Shown here piece by piece: positions 36,088-44,855 of a DNA stretch of 64,000 bases. A program made the position numbers and the translations under genes. Numbering within the stretch: position 1 is the first letter of the stretch; every line of letters begins with the position of its first letter. Under the pieces are notes generated by a model that was not told the DNA's origin, searched no databases, and was given only the letters and a program-made list of their open reading frames with translations. Origin of the DNA: Asticcacaulis sp. ZE23SCel15 (GTDB lineage Bacteria > Pseudomonadota > Alphaproteobacteria > Caulobacterales > Caulobacteraceae); the NCBI RefSeq assembly GCF_030505395.1, contig NZ_CP130044.1, forward strand, positions 1,101,001 to 1,165,000, read 5' to 3'.

Positions 36088-38457
36088 TCACTTCCTAGCG
36101 TTGAGCGTGACGGTGGCGGGTTTGAGCCCATCGCCGCTGACGGTGACCTTGATCTTACCCGTGGTTTCGGTCGCGCGCACCATCACCAGAGCACGACCAT
36201 TCCAAGCTTTACGGGCCGGAGACTGAAACACCGTCGAGTTGGTCGGATCGCCATTATCAAAGGCGGCCAATGTACCCGCACCCTCAACAGAAACCGTCAG
36301 TTTATGGCTGGCGTTTGGCACGCGCACACCCCTGGCATCGACGACTTCGGCACGGATATAACCTACGTCATCAAAGGTCGGCGCGATGGCGGTTTGTTCG
36401 GCGATCAGACGCACCGCCGCCGGTGCCTCGGCCGTTTTCAGCTCATCCTCAGCCACCTTCTTGCCTGCGCTATCGAAGGCCACGACCCGGATCGTACCCG
36501 CGGCATAGGCCACATCATATTTGATGGCGCTGTCGTCGGCATTGCGCGGTTTTTTACCGAGGGATTTACCATTCAGAAACAGCTCAACCTCAGCCGCATT
36601 AGTGACGATCTCGACCTTTTCGGTGTGCGGCTTAAGGTCGGTTGGCGTCCAGTCATTGAGCACGCCCGGCCCCTTAGGCTGGGGCATGGCGACCCCCACC
36701 ATGGTCGGCAACTCAGAGGTATCAATCACTTCGGTGACGCGGCGGCCGATCTTGACGACCGGCGTCTCTGCCCACCATGAGGCCCGCTCCCAACCAATGG
36801 GCTTGACGACATCCGTGCGGTCAACCAGACCCGATGGGTTGGAAATGAATGGCCAGCCGGCGCGGTCGGCCTCACCCAGATAGTCGGCCCCAGTCCACAG
36901 GAACATGCCCGCATAGGCCGGATTATCGCGCACCGGTAGCCAGTTCGAACGGTTCTTACCGTTTTCCGTGCCGATGATCTTACGAGTTGGCTTATCGGCA
37001 TGGGCCTTGGCCAGTTCATTTTCGCGGTAGTTTTGGCCCACCACATCCAGCATATCGGCCAGACCGTTCTCATAATCCTTGGTGGTATTGGGGCGGAACA
37101 GGGCCATGGTCACCGGGCGCGACGGGTCTTCGGTGTTGAAGATGGTTTTCAGGCGCGCCACGATCGATTTGGCCACGACCGGATAGGGGGTGTCGTGGAT
37201 CTCATTGCCGATCGACCAAATGACAACCGAAGGATGGTTTCGGTCGCGCTTGACGAAATCGCGCGCATCCAGCGACGACCAGTCCGTGAAGAACAGATGA
37301 TAGTCGTTCGGGCTCTTGGCCACCGTCCACATGTCAAAAGCTTCGTTCATAACAACGATACCCAGCCGGTCACACAGGTCCAGGAACTCCGGCGAAAACG
37401 GGTGGTGAGCGGTGCGGATGGCATTGACGCCGAGCGCTTGAAGACCGCGCAGGCGGCGCTCATAAAACGACAGCGGCACGGCCATGCCGAACGCGCCGCC
37501 ATCGGCATGAATGGCTGTGCCTTTGAGCTTTACATTTTTGCCATTGATCCAAAAGCCAGTGTCGGTGCGGAACTCGGTCTGCCGCACGCCAAAGCTCTGG
37601 CTGTCGGTTTCCAGAACGTCACCGTCATCCGAAATGACCTTAATGTCGGCGCGGTAAAGATGGCCCTGACCGATATCCCATAGTTTCGGATTAATAATCG
37701 CGCCCTCAGCGTTCAGTTTAAGGCTTCGACCGACCAGCAGGGTTTGCGGCGCGCCCTTGAATGTGCCCGCAGGTTTACCGTCAGGGCCGGTCAGACTGAT
37801 TTCCAGATGGGCGGTGCGTTCGGATTTCGAGCGATTGATGATGGCGTTCTCGACCTTGACGGTCGCGCTGTTTGCCGTGATCTGCGGCGTAGTGACATAG
37901 GTGCCCCAGCCGTCGACATGGATATCGCCTGAGGTGATCAGTTTGACATGGCGATAGATGCCGCCACCGGCATACCAGCGCGAGGCCGGTTGCGCCGAAG
38001 TATCGGCGCGGACGGCAATGACGTTGTCCTGATCGTATTTCAGGTGTGGCGTGATCTCATAACGCACGCTGGAATAGCCATTGGGCCGGTGGCCGACATG
38101 GTGGCCGTTGATCCATACACCGCCGCGTTCCATGATCCCGTCAAACTCGACAAAAACGCGCTTACCTTTATCGACTTCAGGCAGGGTAAACGGCTTGCGA
38201 TACCAGACCACGCCGGTCGGCAGCCAGCCGCCGGAGCCGGTCGACGGCGCATACTGATCAAACGGTCCGGCAATGGCCCAGTCGTGGGGCAGACTGACCT
38301 TTTCCCAGCTGGAGCCTGCGCCCGCTATGGTTTCCGCGCCTTCGATATCACCCTTGGCAAACACCCAGCCGCTATCGAAATTTTGCGTGGTGGTTTGAGC
38401 CGATACTGAGGACGCAAATAGAAACGCCGCCGTTATGGCTGCATAAACAGTACGCAT
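36088..38457 (-). CDS. GH2-family beta-galactosidase-like glycosidase
   Basis: The ATG at 38457 has GGAGAT seven bases upstream; the product has 789 residues. A signal peptide (about 1-21, ending SVSAQ) is followed by a jelly-roll sugar-binding domain (WEKVSLPHDWAIAGPFD, about 52-68), an immunoglobulin-like domain and a TIM barrel. The barrel has VIWSIGNEIHDT near 415-425, supplying the acid/base Glu. Further on, IIGTENGKNR near 495 likely carries the nucleophile, and LWTGADYLGEAD follows. The C-terminus (about 600-789) holds DUF4982-like and second sandwich domains. Such enzymes are extracytoplasmic beta-galactosidases or related exo-enzymes. It is the first gene of a two-gene operon with the GH39 enzyme. 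Confidence 0.88.
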   Translation of the reverse strand: MRTVYAAITAAFLFASSVSAQTTTQNFDSGWVFAKGDIEGAETIAGAGSSWEKVSLPHDWAIAGPFDQYAPSTGSGGWLPTGVVWYRKPFTLPEVDKGKRVFVEFDGIMERGGVWINGHHVGHRPNGYSSVRYEITPHLKYDQDNVIAVRADTSAQPASRWYAGGGIYRHVKLITSGDIHVDGWGTYVTTPQITANSATVKVENAIINRSKSERTAHLEISLTGPDGKPAGTFKGAPQTLLVGRSLKLNAEGAIINPKLWDIGQGHLYRADIKVISDDGDVLETDSQSFGVRQTEFRTDTGFWINGKNVKLKGTAIHADGGAFGMAVPLSFYERRLRGLQALGVNAIRTAHHPFSPEFLDLCDRLGIVVMNEAFDMWTVAKSPNDYHLFFTDWSSLDARDFVKRDRNHPSVVIWSIGNEIHDTPYPVVAKSIVARLKTIFNTEDPSRPVTMALFRPNTTKDYENGLADMLDVVGQNYRENELAKAHADKPTRKIIGTENGKNRSNWLPVRDNPAYAGMFLWTGADYLGEADRAGWPFISNPSGLVDRTDVVKPIGWERASWWAETPVVKIGRRVTEVIDTSELPTMVGVAMPQPKGPGVLNDWTPTDLKPHTEKVEIVTNAAEVELFLNGKSLGKKPRNADDSAIKYDVAYAAGTIRVVAFDSAGKKVAEDELKTAEAPAAVRLIAEQTAIAPTFDDVGYIRAEVVDARGVRVPNASHKLTVSVEGAGTLAAFDNGDPTNSTVFQSPARKAWNGRALVMVRATETTGKIKVTVSGDGLKPATVTLNARK

Positions 38458-38632
38458 GGATATCTCCCTGTAGCCCATTGAGGCCTTATGTCTCCAACTG
38501 CGTGAGAAGTTGTGACGAATTATGTTTGATTGTGACTAAATTTGAAAAATGACCGCTTGTCAATCAGACGATATTTGACCGGGCCGCGATTACCGTTAGG
38601 TTGTCACGACCCATTGCAGAAAGGCGTTGCCC

Positions 38633-39472
38633 ATGCTGGCCATTATCGGCGGAACCGGTATTTATCATCTGGATCACCTTAGCGTTATCGACACGGTTGA
38701 GGTTGATACGCCCTTTGGCGCACCGTCAGGCCCGATTGTGCGGGCAGAATTAAACGGGCAGTCGGTGTGTTTTCTGCCGCGTCATGGCCGCCACCATCAG
38801 TTCCTGCCCCATGAGGTCAATTACCGCGCCAATATCTACGCTCTTAAGGTTTTAGGGGTGACGCAGATTCTGGCGGTGTCGGCGGTGGGGTCTCTGCGCG
38901 AACACCTGCAACCGGGGCAACTGGTGCTGGCGTCGCAATATATCGACCTGATCAAGTATCCGCGTGAAAAGACCTTTTTCGGCGGTGGGTTGTCGGCGCA
39001 CATTTCGACGGCAGAACCCGCCTGCCCCGACATGACGCGCTGGGTGCAAAAGGCGGCGGATACACGCAATCTTCTGGTTCACACCGGGGCGACCTATGCC
39101 TGCGTCGATGGACCGCGTCTGGGTACCAAGGCCGAGAGCGAATTCTTGCGCACGATTGGTGCTGATTTGGTCGGCATGACGCAAGTGCCGGAGGTCTTTC
39201 TGGCCCGTGAAGCCCAGATCAATTACCTCAGCCTGAACATCGTCACCGACTATGACTGCTGGCGCGACGATGACCACGCCAGCATTGCCACGATCATGGC
39301 CCGTTTCAATGATACACTGGACCACGTCCGCGGTCTGTTGGGCGATCTGGTCGGAGGTGAACGCGCGCCAGTCAACGACATCTATCGCCGCACGCTGGAG
39401 GGCGCTTTGATGGTGCGGCGTGAGACCTTAAGCCCTGATAAGGCCGCCCTGCTGGATGTGCTGTCGGCTTAG
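38633..39472 (+). CDS. mtnP: S-methyl-5'-thioadenosine phosphorylase
   Basis: The ATG at 38633 (AAGG eight bases upstream) is preferred to TTG two codons before it; 279 residues. The product begins MLAIIGGTGIYHLDHL with the phosphate-binding GGTG loop. It then has FLPRHGRHHQFLPHEVNYRANIYALK (about 44-69), typical of MTA phosphorylases rather than PNP type I. Near residue 180 TQVPEVFLAREAQINYLSLNIVTDYDCWRDD holds the substrate-binding region ending in the Asp-Cys that favours MTA. It releases adenine and methylthioribose-1-phosphate for methionine salvage. It is monocistronic, followed by dispersed repeats. Confidence 0.93.
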   Translation: MLAIIGGTGIYHLDHLSVIDTVEVDTPFGAPSGPIVRAELNGQSVCFLPRHGRHHQFLPHEVNYRANIYALKVLGVTQILAVSAVGSLREHLQPGQLVLASQYIDLIKYPREKTFFGGGLSAHISTAEPACPDMTRWVQKAADTRNLLVHTGATYACVDGPRLGTKAESEFLRTIGADLVGMTQVPEVFLAREAQINYLSLNIVTDYDCWRDDDHASIATIMARFNDTLDHVRGLLGDLVGGERAPVNDIYRRTLEGALMVRRETLSPDKAALLDVLSA

Positions 39473-39555
39473 GGCTATAATCCGGAATAGACGCTAACCC
39501 GTGCGTTCAGGTCAGGTTCATATCGGGTGCGTCTATAGTTAAGCGTGCCATTCCT

Positions 39556-39595
39556 AGAGCAAATTTCCATCTGATTACATCAGATGAAATGCTCT
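39556..39595. repeat. Palindromic intergenic repeat, AGAGCA...TGCTCT type
   Basis: AGAGCAAATTTC leads into CATCTGAT-TAC-ATCAGATG (39568-39586), and GAAATGCTCT closes the outer stem. This nested inverted repeat can fold as a hairpin. It lies between the MTA phosphorylase and CVNH genes and is followed 27 bp later by a second element of related design. Confidence 0.7.
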
Positions 39596-39621
39596 AATTT
39601 TTATGTGGTGCTCTCATCTAT

Positions 39622-39657
39622 CCATCAAATGATTCCATTTGATGGGAAAACGCTCTA
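39622..39657 (-). repeat. Dispersed palindromic repeat, GAGCGTTTTCCC family (second copy)
   Basis: CCATCAAATG (39622-39631), loop ATTC, CATTTGATGG (39636-39645) and GAAAACGCTCT are the inverted copy of the element at 1694-1745. They differ mainly in the four-base loop. Its position 17 bp before the next gene puts it in the 5' untranslated region of that gene. Confidence 0.72.
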
Positions 39658-39673
39658 ACAGGGAGCCTCGCTC

Positions 39674-40327
39674 ATGTTTACCGCAATACCCGCTATTAAA
39701 TCCAGAACCCTTATGTGGTCGTCGCTGAGCGCACTAGCCGCTTGTGCAATCGTAGCCCTGTCGCCGGCGTCGGCCAGCGCCCAGGCCGAAGAGCGCCATT
39801 GGGGCGGCGGGCCGGGCGGTAACAATCTGCCCGAAGGCAATTACCGCCAGTCCTGCCGCGACATTGATGTCCGGCGCGGGCAATTGACCGCCCAGTGCCG
39901 CACCAAGAACGGTGGTTACAGATACACGTCTTTGAGTCTGCGCGACTGCCGCCGCGGCTGGGTTGAAAACCGCAATGGTAATCTGTGGTGTGAGGTCGGG
40001 GGATATCCCGGCGGACCGGGTGGCGGTTATCCGGGCGGCCCCGGCGGTGGTGGTGGTGGTGGTGGCTATGGTTCGTCCCTCACCCTCTATTCCAGCAACG
40101 GCTTTAATGGCCGCAGCATTACCATTAATGACGCTATCACCGACTTGAGCGGTATGCGCTTTAACGATGTGGCCCGCTCGCTTGATGTGCGTGGCCGCGG
40201 GGCGTGGGAAGTGTGCGAAAACGCCTTCTTCCGCGGTCGTTGCACGGTGGTGGACGGCAGCTACGAATCCCTGCGCAGGATCGGTCTTGAAGGCCATATC
40301 TCATCCGTGCGTCCTGTTAGACGTTAA
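39674..40327 (+). CDS. Secreted CVNH / beta-gamma-crystallin fusion protein
   Basis: The 217-residue protein has a signal peptide (about 1-37, ending ASASAQ). A cyanovirin-N-like (CVNH) domain covers about 53-107: GNYRQSCRDIDVRRGQLTAQCR, TSLSLRDC and NGNLWCEVGG, with Cys61, Cys75, Cys92 and Cys106 available for disulfides. A Gly/Pro-rich linker of about 25 residues (109-133) leads to a beta/gamma-crystallin domain (about 135-215). There LTLYSSNGFNGRSITI and the ending GHISSVRPVRR frame two Greek-key motifs, with Cys181 and Cys190. CVNH domains are lectins and beta/gamma-crystallins often bind Ca2+, so an extracellular glycan-binding role is inferred. GGAG lies eight bases before the ATG. Confidence 0.82.
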   Translation: MFTAIPAIKSRTLMWSSLSALAACAIVALSPASASAQAEERHWGGGPGGNNLPEGNYRQSCRDIDVRRGQLTAQCRTKNGGYRYTSLSLRDCRRGWVENRNGNLWCEVGGYPGGPGGGYPGGPGGGGGGGGYGSSLTLYSSNGFNGRSITINDAITDLSGMRFNDVARSLDVRGRGAWEVCENAFFRGRCTVVDGSYESLRRIGLEGHISSVRPVRR

Positions 40328-40347
40328 AAAGAAAGCCGTTAAATCAT

Positions 40348-41628
40348 CTATAGCTTGAGCGCCTCGGTCATCAGGTTGAAGCCCTCTTCAATCACGGTGT
40401 CCGGGGCGGTCAGCGGCGCCAGCAGGCGGATGGTATTGCCGTAAACCCCGCACGACAGCAGGATCAGGCCCAGACTTTGCGCCTTCGTTGTCACCGCCTT
40501 GGTGGTTGCGGCATCGGGGGTAAAACGGCCGCGCTCAGTGACGATATCAAAGGCGATCATAGCGCCTAGGCCGCGCACCGAACTGATCGGGACGATGTCA
40601 TTGCGCTGGGATAGTTCGGTCAGGCGGCTAATGAACCAGGCCCCCTGACGGTTAGCGGCGTCGAGTAAATTCTCCGTCTCAATGACCTCCAGCACCGCCA
40701 GCGCCGCAGCACACGCGACCGGATTACCGCCGTAAGTGCCACCAAGGCCACCCAGCTCCGGCGCATCCATAATCGCAGCCTTACCCACGACACCGGACAG
40801 CGGATAGCCGCCCGCCAGCGACTTGGCCATGGTGATCAGGTCGGGTTTGACATCATAGTTTTCCATGGCAAACATCTTACCTGTGCGCCCAAATCCGGTC
40901 TGAACCTCATCGGCGATCAGAACAATACCATGGTCGTCGCACAGGCTGCGCAAGGCCCGCATCAACTCCGGCGGGGTGATCAGGAACCCGCCTTCGCCCT
41001 GTACCGGCTCGATGATAATGGCCGCAACCGCCGAAGGGTCAATATCAGCCTTGAACAGATAGGACAGCATCTTAAGACTGTCCTCAATGCTGATGCCGCT
41101 CGCTTCGGACGGGAACGGGACGTGATAGACGCCCGCCTGAGACGGCCCCAATCCCTTTTTATACGGCACAACCTTGCCCGTAAGCGCCGAGGTCAGGGCG
41201 GTGCGGCCATGAAAACCGCCGCTAAAGGCGATCACCCCATCCCGGCCGGTATAGGCGCGGGCGATCTTGATGGCGTTTTCGACCGCTTCGGCACCCGTCG
41301 TCAGAAAGGCGCTTTTGGCGGGCCCGTCGATGGGGGCGAGCGCGTTCAGCTTTTCGGCCAGAGCGATATAGGGCTCATAGGGGGCAACCTGAAACGCGGT
41401 GTGGGTATAGGCGTCAAGCTGGGCCAGAACGGCGGCCTGTACCTTCGGGTGACGGTGGCCGGTGTTGAGCACCGCGATCCCGCCCGCAAAGTCGATATAG
41501 CGCCGTCCGTCGACGTCCCATAGTTCGGCATTTTCGGCGCGAGCCGCGAAAATCGAGGTGGCGTGACCGATGCCGCGCGCAACGGCAGCGTGACGGCGAG
41601 CCATGAGGTCGGCGGCTTTGGATGACAT
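40348..41628 (-). CDS. gabT: 4-Aminobutyrate (GABA) aminotransferase
   Basis: The 426-residue class III PLP aminotransferase shows [17 protein letters not shown] (about 49-65) and [22 protein letters not shown] (about 109-130). It then has [25 protein letters not shown] and [20 protein letters not shown] (about 241-260). The PLP Lys is in [15 protein letters not shown] (near 270), and [20 protein letters not shown] follows. These match GabT closely. It moves the amino group of GABA to 2-oxoglutarate, giving succinate semialdehyde. No succinate-semialdehyde dehydrogenase is adjacent. GGAGG lies six bases before the ATG. Confidence 0.92.
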   Translation of the reverse strand: MSSKAADLMARRHAAVARGIGHATSIFAARAENAELWDVDGRRYIDFAGGIAVLNTGHRHPKVQAAVLAQLDAYTHTAFQVAPYEPYIALAEKLNALAPIDGPAKSAFLTTGAEAVENAIKIARAYTGRDGVIAFSGGFHGRTALTSALTGKVVPYKKGLGPSQAGVYHVPFPSEASGISIEDSLKMLSYLFKADIDPSAVAAIIIEPVQGEGGFLITPPELMRALRSLCDDHGIVLIADEVQTGFGRTGKMFAMENYDVKPDLITMAKSLAGGYPLSGVVGKAAIMDAPELGGLGGTYGGNPVACAAALAVLEVIETENLLDAANRQGAWFISRLTELSQRNDIVPISSVRGLGAMIAFDIVTERGRFTPDAATTKAVTTKAQSLGLILLSCGVYGNTIRLLAPLTAPDTVIEEGFNLMTEALKL

Positions 41629-41644
41629 GGGAAGCCTCCATAAA

Positions 41645-41654
41645 TGTGATCACA
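41645..41654. promoter_or_regulatory. Candidate operator upstream of gabT
   Basis: TGTGATCACA is a perfect 10-bp palindrome 17 bp upstream of the gabT start codon, flanked by AT-rich sequence (AAA on each side). Its half-sites recall FNR/CRP or GntR half-sites, but the spacing is not that of a CRP site. The binding protein is unknown. Confidence 0.3.
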
Positions 41655-41794
41655 AAGTTTTTGGGCTGAAACGGTGCAATGTCAAGTCACGGATCGGTGG
41701 GGTTGGCCTGGCTTATCGGCTGATAATAAAGACAAATTTCTATTGAAACCAAACGTGATAAATCATCATATCAGTTAACCAAATAAAAGGCTGT

Positions 41795-41813
41795 ACGGGT
41801 ATATTATGCCCGT
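41795..41813. promoter_or_regulatory. Imperfect inverted repeat upstream of the 41899 gene
   Basis: ACGGGTATATTATGCCCGT is an imperfect inverted repeat with GC-rich ends and an AT-rich centre, in the 270-bp AT-rich region between gabT and the divergent hypothetical gene at 41899. It could be a regulator-binding site; nothing else supports this. Confidence 0.3.
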
Positions 41814-41898
41814 ATAGGTTATTGTTTGTAGCGTAATTCAAAGGGTTAATGATGCGTTAATTTCATTACGGTCTGAGTATTATTCAGGGGCAATTGAT

Positions 41899-42525
41899 AT
41901 GACGGTCGCGGTTATTGATAACCGAGCGCTTCCTTTGTGGTGGTTACTGCCACTTTGGGTGGTTATCTGTCTGAATATCTGGAGTCTGGGTAAGGATGCT
42001 CAGGTTCGGGTGGACATGCCGGAAACTGCGGCCCCCGATGTGATTGCCTCGACCCAGACGGTGCCGTGGACCTTCTTTCATAATGTATTCGACTTTCCGC
42101 TGGTGGAGCGCGAAGAGATTGTAGTGCCGGTGGTGCCGGGCCACCGCGCGCTGCGCGTCAGGGTGACCAAGGCCGGTCATGATCCTTGGAACGTGCTGGT
42201 CCACACCAACACCGTAAAGCCGATCCGGCGCGGTGACCGCATCGAAGGGCGGGTGTGGCTGCGGCTGGAGCGTGCCCCACAAGCTCAGGGAGCTAACACA
42301 GGTCGGGCGACCTTAAGGCTTCAGAACGCGCGCTCACCTTATGCCGCCATGCAGGAACTTCATCTTATCCTGACGCCCCAGTGGCAGGAATTCACTGTGG
42401 CTGGCGTAGCACCCCATGACTTCAAGGCCGGTGAAGCCAATCTGATTGTCTATCTGGCGGGTCAGGCCCAAACCGTCGATGTCGGCCCTGCGACCCTCTA
42501 TAATCGCGGCCTGCCCCAACCTTAA
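41899..42525 (+). CDS. Hypothetical protein with one membrane anchor and a carbohydrate-binding-like domain
   Basis: I do not recognise a named family with confidence. The 208-residue protein has one N-terminal hydrophobic segment (LWWLLPLWVVICLNIWSL, about 13-30), then a beta-rich extracytoplasmic part. The part contains VRVTKAGHDPWNVLVHTNTVKPIRRGDRIEGRVWLRLER and later LTPQWQEFTVAGVAPHDFKAGEANLIVYLAGQAQTVDVGPATLYNRG. This order (trap for weak ligand, expanded by 'GDRIEGRVWLR', and the closing 'QTVDVGPATLYN') is like CBM4/9-type carbohydrate-binding modules. A role in glycan binding is inferred only. It converges on the GntR gene, overlapping it by four bases. Confidence 0.6.
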   Translation: MTVAVIDNRALPLWWLLPLWVVICLNIWSLGKDAQVRVDMPETAAPDVIASTQTVPWTFFHNVFDFPLVEREEIVVPVVPGHRALRVRVTKAGHDPWNVLVHTNTVKPIRRGDRIEGRVWLRLERAPQAQGANTGRATLRLQNARSPYAAMQELHLILTPQWQEFTVAGVAPHDFKAGEANLIVYLAGQAQTVDVGPATLYNRGLPQP

Positions 42526-43250
42526 GAGGTTCGTCTGGACAGATTCGGGCTTTCCTCAATAATCACGGCGATCGCCTTGGTGATCAGATCGCGCATCAGC
42601 GCCTCAGCCGTCGGACCTTCACCCGCCTCGATCAGGTGGTAAACGCGGATATGGTCATTGTGACTGTCGGACGGATCGCGGGCCAGGCTGGTCAGGCTGA
42701 TCGACAGGGTCAGCGCTGTATTAATCAGGGGACGCAACTGACGGTAAAACGGGTTGCCCGACGCCTCCAGGATGTGGCCGTGGAATTCGATATCGTGATG
42801 GATGCTTAAGGCCCGGTCTTCGTGGTGGCGGATCATCAGGTCCAGACTTTGCTTTATGGTTTGCAGGGCCGCCGGGTCACGTCCCTGTCCGGCGTGGCGG
42901 GCCGCCAGTCGCGCCGCCATTGGCTCAAAAGCCAGACGAACCTGATTGAACTCAAGGATAAGATCAGGGGTCAGGGGCCGTCTCGTCAGCCAGCGCAGCA
43001 CCTGCGGGTCCAGCAGGTTCCACCGGCTGAGCGGCTCGACCTTGGTCCCCAGCCGCGGGCGCGCACTCAACAGTCCCTTGGCGGTCAGCATCTTCAGCGC
43101 TTCACGGGTCACGGTGCGGCTGGTGCCGTTACGGGTGCAGATATCCGCTTCGGTCGGAAAGGGGGCGGTGTCATAGGTCCCCATGACAATGGATTGCCCC
43201 AGACGTTCCAGAAGGCTGTGGGTCAGGCTTACGCCCGGAGACGGGATCAT
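42522..43250 (-). CDS. GntR-family regulator, FadR subfamily (FCD domain)
   Basis: The 242-residue protein has an N-terminal winged helix (LPxE-like PFPTEADICTRNGTSRTVTREALKMLTAKGLLSARPRLGTKV, about 28-70). The C-terminal FCD ligand-binding domain includes LSIHHDIEFHGHILEASGNPFY (about 142-163, with the usual His/Asp metal ligands). FadR/FCD regulators commonly bind carboxylate metabolites such as gluconate, galactarate or hydroxy acids. No sugar-acid operon touches this gene, so the target may be distant, or the divergent DNA at 43251-43468. The metal-binding His residues appear intact. Confidence 0.88.
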   Translation of the reverse strand: MIPSPGVSLTHSLLERLGQSIVMGTYDTAPFPTEADICTRNGTSRTVTREALKMLTAKGLLSARPRLGTKVEPLSRWNLLDPQVLRWLTRRPLTPDLILEFNQVRLAFEPMAARLAARHAGQGRDPAALQTIKQSLDLMIRHHEDRALSIHHDIEFHGHILEASGNPFYRQLRPLINTALTLSISLTSLARDPSDSHNDHIRVYHLIEAGEGPTAEALMRDLITKAIAVIIEESPNLSRRTS

Positions 43251-43468
43251 CGGTGGCTCGCAGGATCTGTGTAACAGTCGTTATACCTGTGCGGTAGTGA
43301 CCACACCTTCAGGTATTTGTCCATACGGATGAAGGGGGAGGGCTGCGGCACCAACCCTCGCGATATTACCGCTTTCTTATAAAGACGCAGCTATATCCCC
43401 ATATAGAATTTCGGGCACAGACCGTAGGACAATAGTCATCAGTATTTGTGGTGACCGGAGTTCTCACG

Positions 43469-43873
43469 ATGAAACACGACCTCAGCATCGACCGCGCCGA
43501 TATCGACAGCCCCCTTAATGGTCTGGGCTTTGGCCGCTTTAGCGACATTGTCTCCGGGTCACTGTTTCGCGGCATGAATAGTCAGGCTCCCAGCGTTTTA
43601 GCCCGCAGTATTGTGGTCACTGAACGCGATCTGGGCATTGATTTTGGCGCTTTCCGCACCAGCCCGACCGAGATTATTCAGATCGATGGAGGCGCCGCCC
43701 CCGCATCAGGCCGTAAGCTTAGTCTGGCGCAGATCGTAGCGCTGGTACTGCTGAGCGTGATTGTACTGGCGGTGGCGGCCTATGGGTATATCTACGCCAC
43801 TGAACCCTATAAGGTGTCGGGCCTGCTGGAATATTACCTGATGTATCTGCCGATCCCGGTTGATTACAACTAG
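43469..43873 (+). CDS. Hypothetical small membrane protein
   Basis: The ATG at 43469 (MKHDLSIDRADID) is preferred to a start seven codons upstream; 134 residues. I do not recognise the family. It has a soluble N-terminal part of about 85 residues, then one membrane segment (LSLAQIVALVLLSVIVLAVAAYGYIYA, about 84-110). A short C-terminal end (LLEYYLMYLPIPVDYN) closes it. The layout implies a bitopic inner-membrane protein with the larger part in the cytoplasm. It converges on the winged-helix gene at 43870, their ends overlapping by four bases; no function can be assigned. Confidence 0.6.
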   Translation: MKHDLSIDRADIDSPLNGLGFGRFSDIVSGSLFRGMNSQAPSVLARSIVVTERDLGIDFGAFRTSPTEIIQIDGGAAPASGRKLSLAQIVALVLLSVIVLAVAAYGYIYATEPYKVSGLLEYYLMYLPIPVDYN

Positions 43874-44730
43874 GCGGCAGAACCGGGCCTGATGTGGCGG
43901 GCAAAGAACGCCAGTTCAATCGACACCAGTTGCCGGTAGCTGTCGTGTAATAAGGCTGTGGGTGAAGGTACGCCCTTGGCATCGAGCGTGAAAAGCCCTA
44001 ACTCCGCCCCTTCGTGAACCAGATTGCTGACCTGCGTTTTCGATAACCCGAACTGCGCAGCAATCACCGCGCGGCTGGGGCAATCCTGAGCGTTGAACCG
44101 GGCATGCATCAGCGCAAATATCAGCGGTGCGGCGCCATCACGACGGCGGAAGAACGGAAAGAACTCTGGCAGGGTTTCGGCGGCAAGCTGGCCAAGGGCA
44201 AACTCAAAACCGCCGGTAGCCCATACCCGCAATGTCGCGGTCTTATCTTCCATCAGGATCTGGCTGCAACGTAGGCGCGGTTGCAGGATATCAAGGCTGA
44301 TGGCCGCGCACATGACCCGCTTACGTACAAAGCCCATGAGCCGGTCGGTCGGCACATAGAGCTTGCGACGGTTATCATCCGGATCGCGGGCAACCTTAAC
44401 AAAGCCCACCACCTGCATCAGGCCGAGCATGGTCTTAAGATGGCGCGGGCTGCTGTCATAGGTGGCGCAGGCATGGGCCAGCTCAGTATAGGTGACGCCG
44501 CCGGTCTGGTCGTTCAGCCATTTGAGGCCGTGCTGGTGCAAGAGATGGCCAATCACCCGAAAGCGGTACTGCTGGGCGATGATCTTGTTCAGGCGGCGCT
44601 GGCTTTTGCGAAACTGAACCAGATCCGCCGTATATTCGGCCTGAGCTGCCTCAAATTCGGGATGGGCACTGAGTTCGCGGGCTTCGTGGATTATGTGCGC
44701 GATACCGCTGCGATCAATCTGGCCGTCCAA
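43870..44730 (-). CDS. Hypothetical winged-helix DNA-binding protein (two HTH regions)
   Basis: The 286-residue protein starts at TTG 44730 (GGGGG upstream). A basic helical N-terminus (about 40-60, FRKSQRRLNKIIAQQYRFRV) comes before a MarR-like winged helix (VTYTELAHACATYDSSPRHLKTMLGLMQVVGFVKVARDPDDNRRKLYVPTD, about 78-128). A second HTH lies near 215-250 (SRAVIAAQFGLSKTQVSNLVHEGAELGLF). No known family covers the whole length, so its target is unknown. It is divergent from the tandem receiver gene at 44856, with 125 bp between the starts, and may regulate it. Confidence 0.65.
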   Translation of the reverse strand: MDGQIDRSGIAHIIHEARELSAHPEFEAAQAEYTADLVQFRKSQRRLNKIIAQQYRFRVIGHLLHQHGLKWLNDQTGGVTYTELAHACATYDSSPRHLKTMLGLMQVVGFVKVARDPDDNRRKLYVPTDRLMGFVRKRVMCAAISLDILQPRLRCSQILMEDKTATLRVWATGGFEFALGQLAAETLPEFFPFFRRRDGAAPLIFALMHARFNAQDCPSRAVIAAQFGLSKTQVSNLVHEGAELGLFTLDAKGVPSPTALLHDSYRQLVSIELAFFARHIRPGSAA

Positions 44731-44855
44731 AGCTTACCCCCACGCCTCACAGGTCTATACACACCGTATGTCGAATCAGGTGCGTTTGTGATCACGCATT
44801 TAACCCATAGCCGCCGCCCTGTGTCTACTTTTGTACAGAAGAGAAGGGCGATGGC

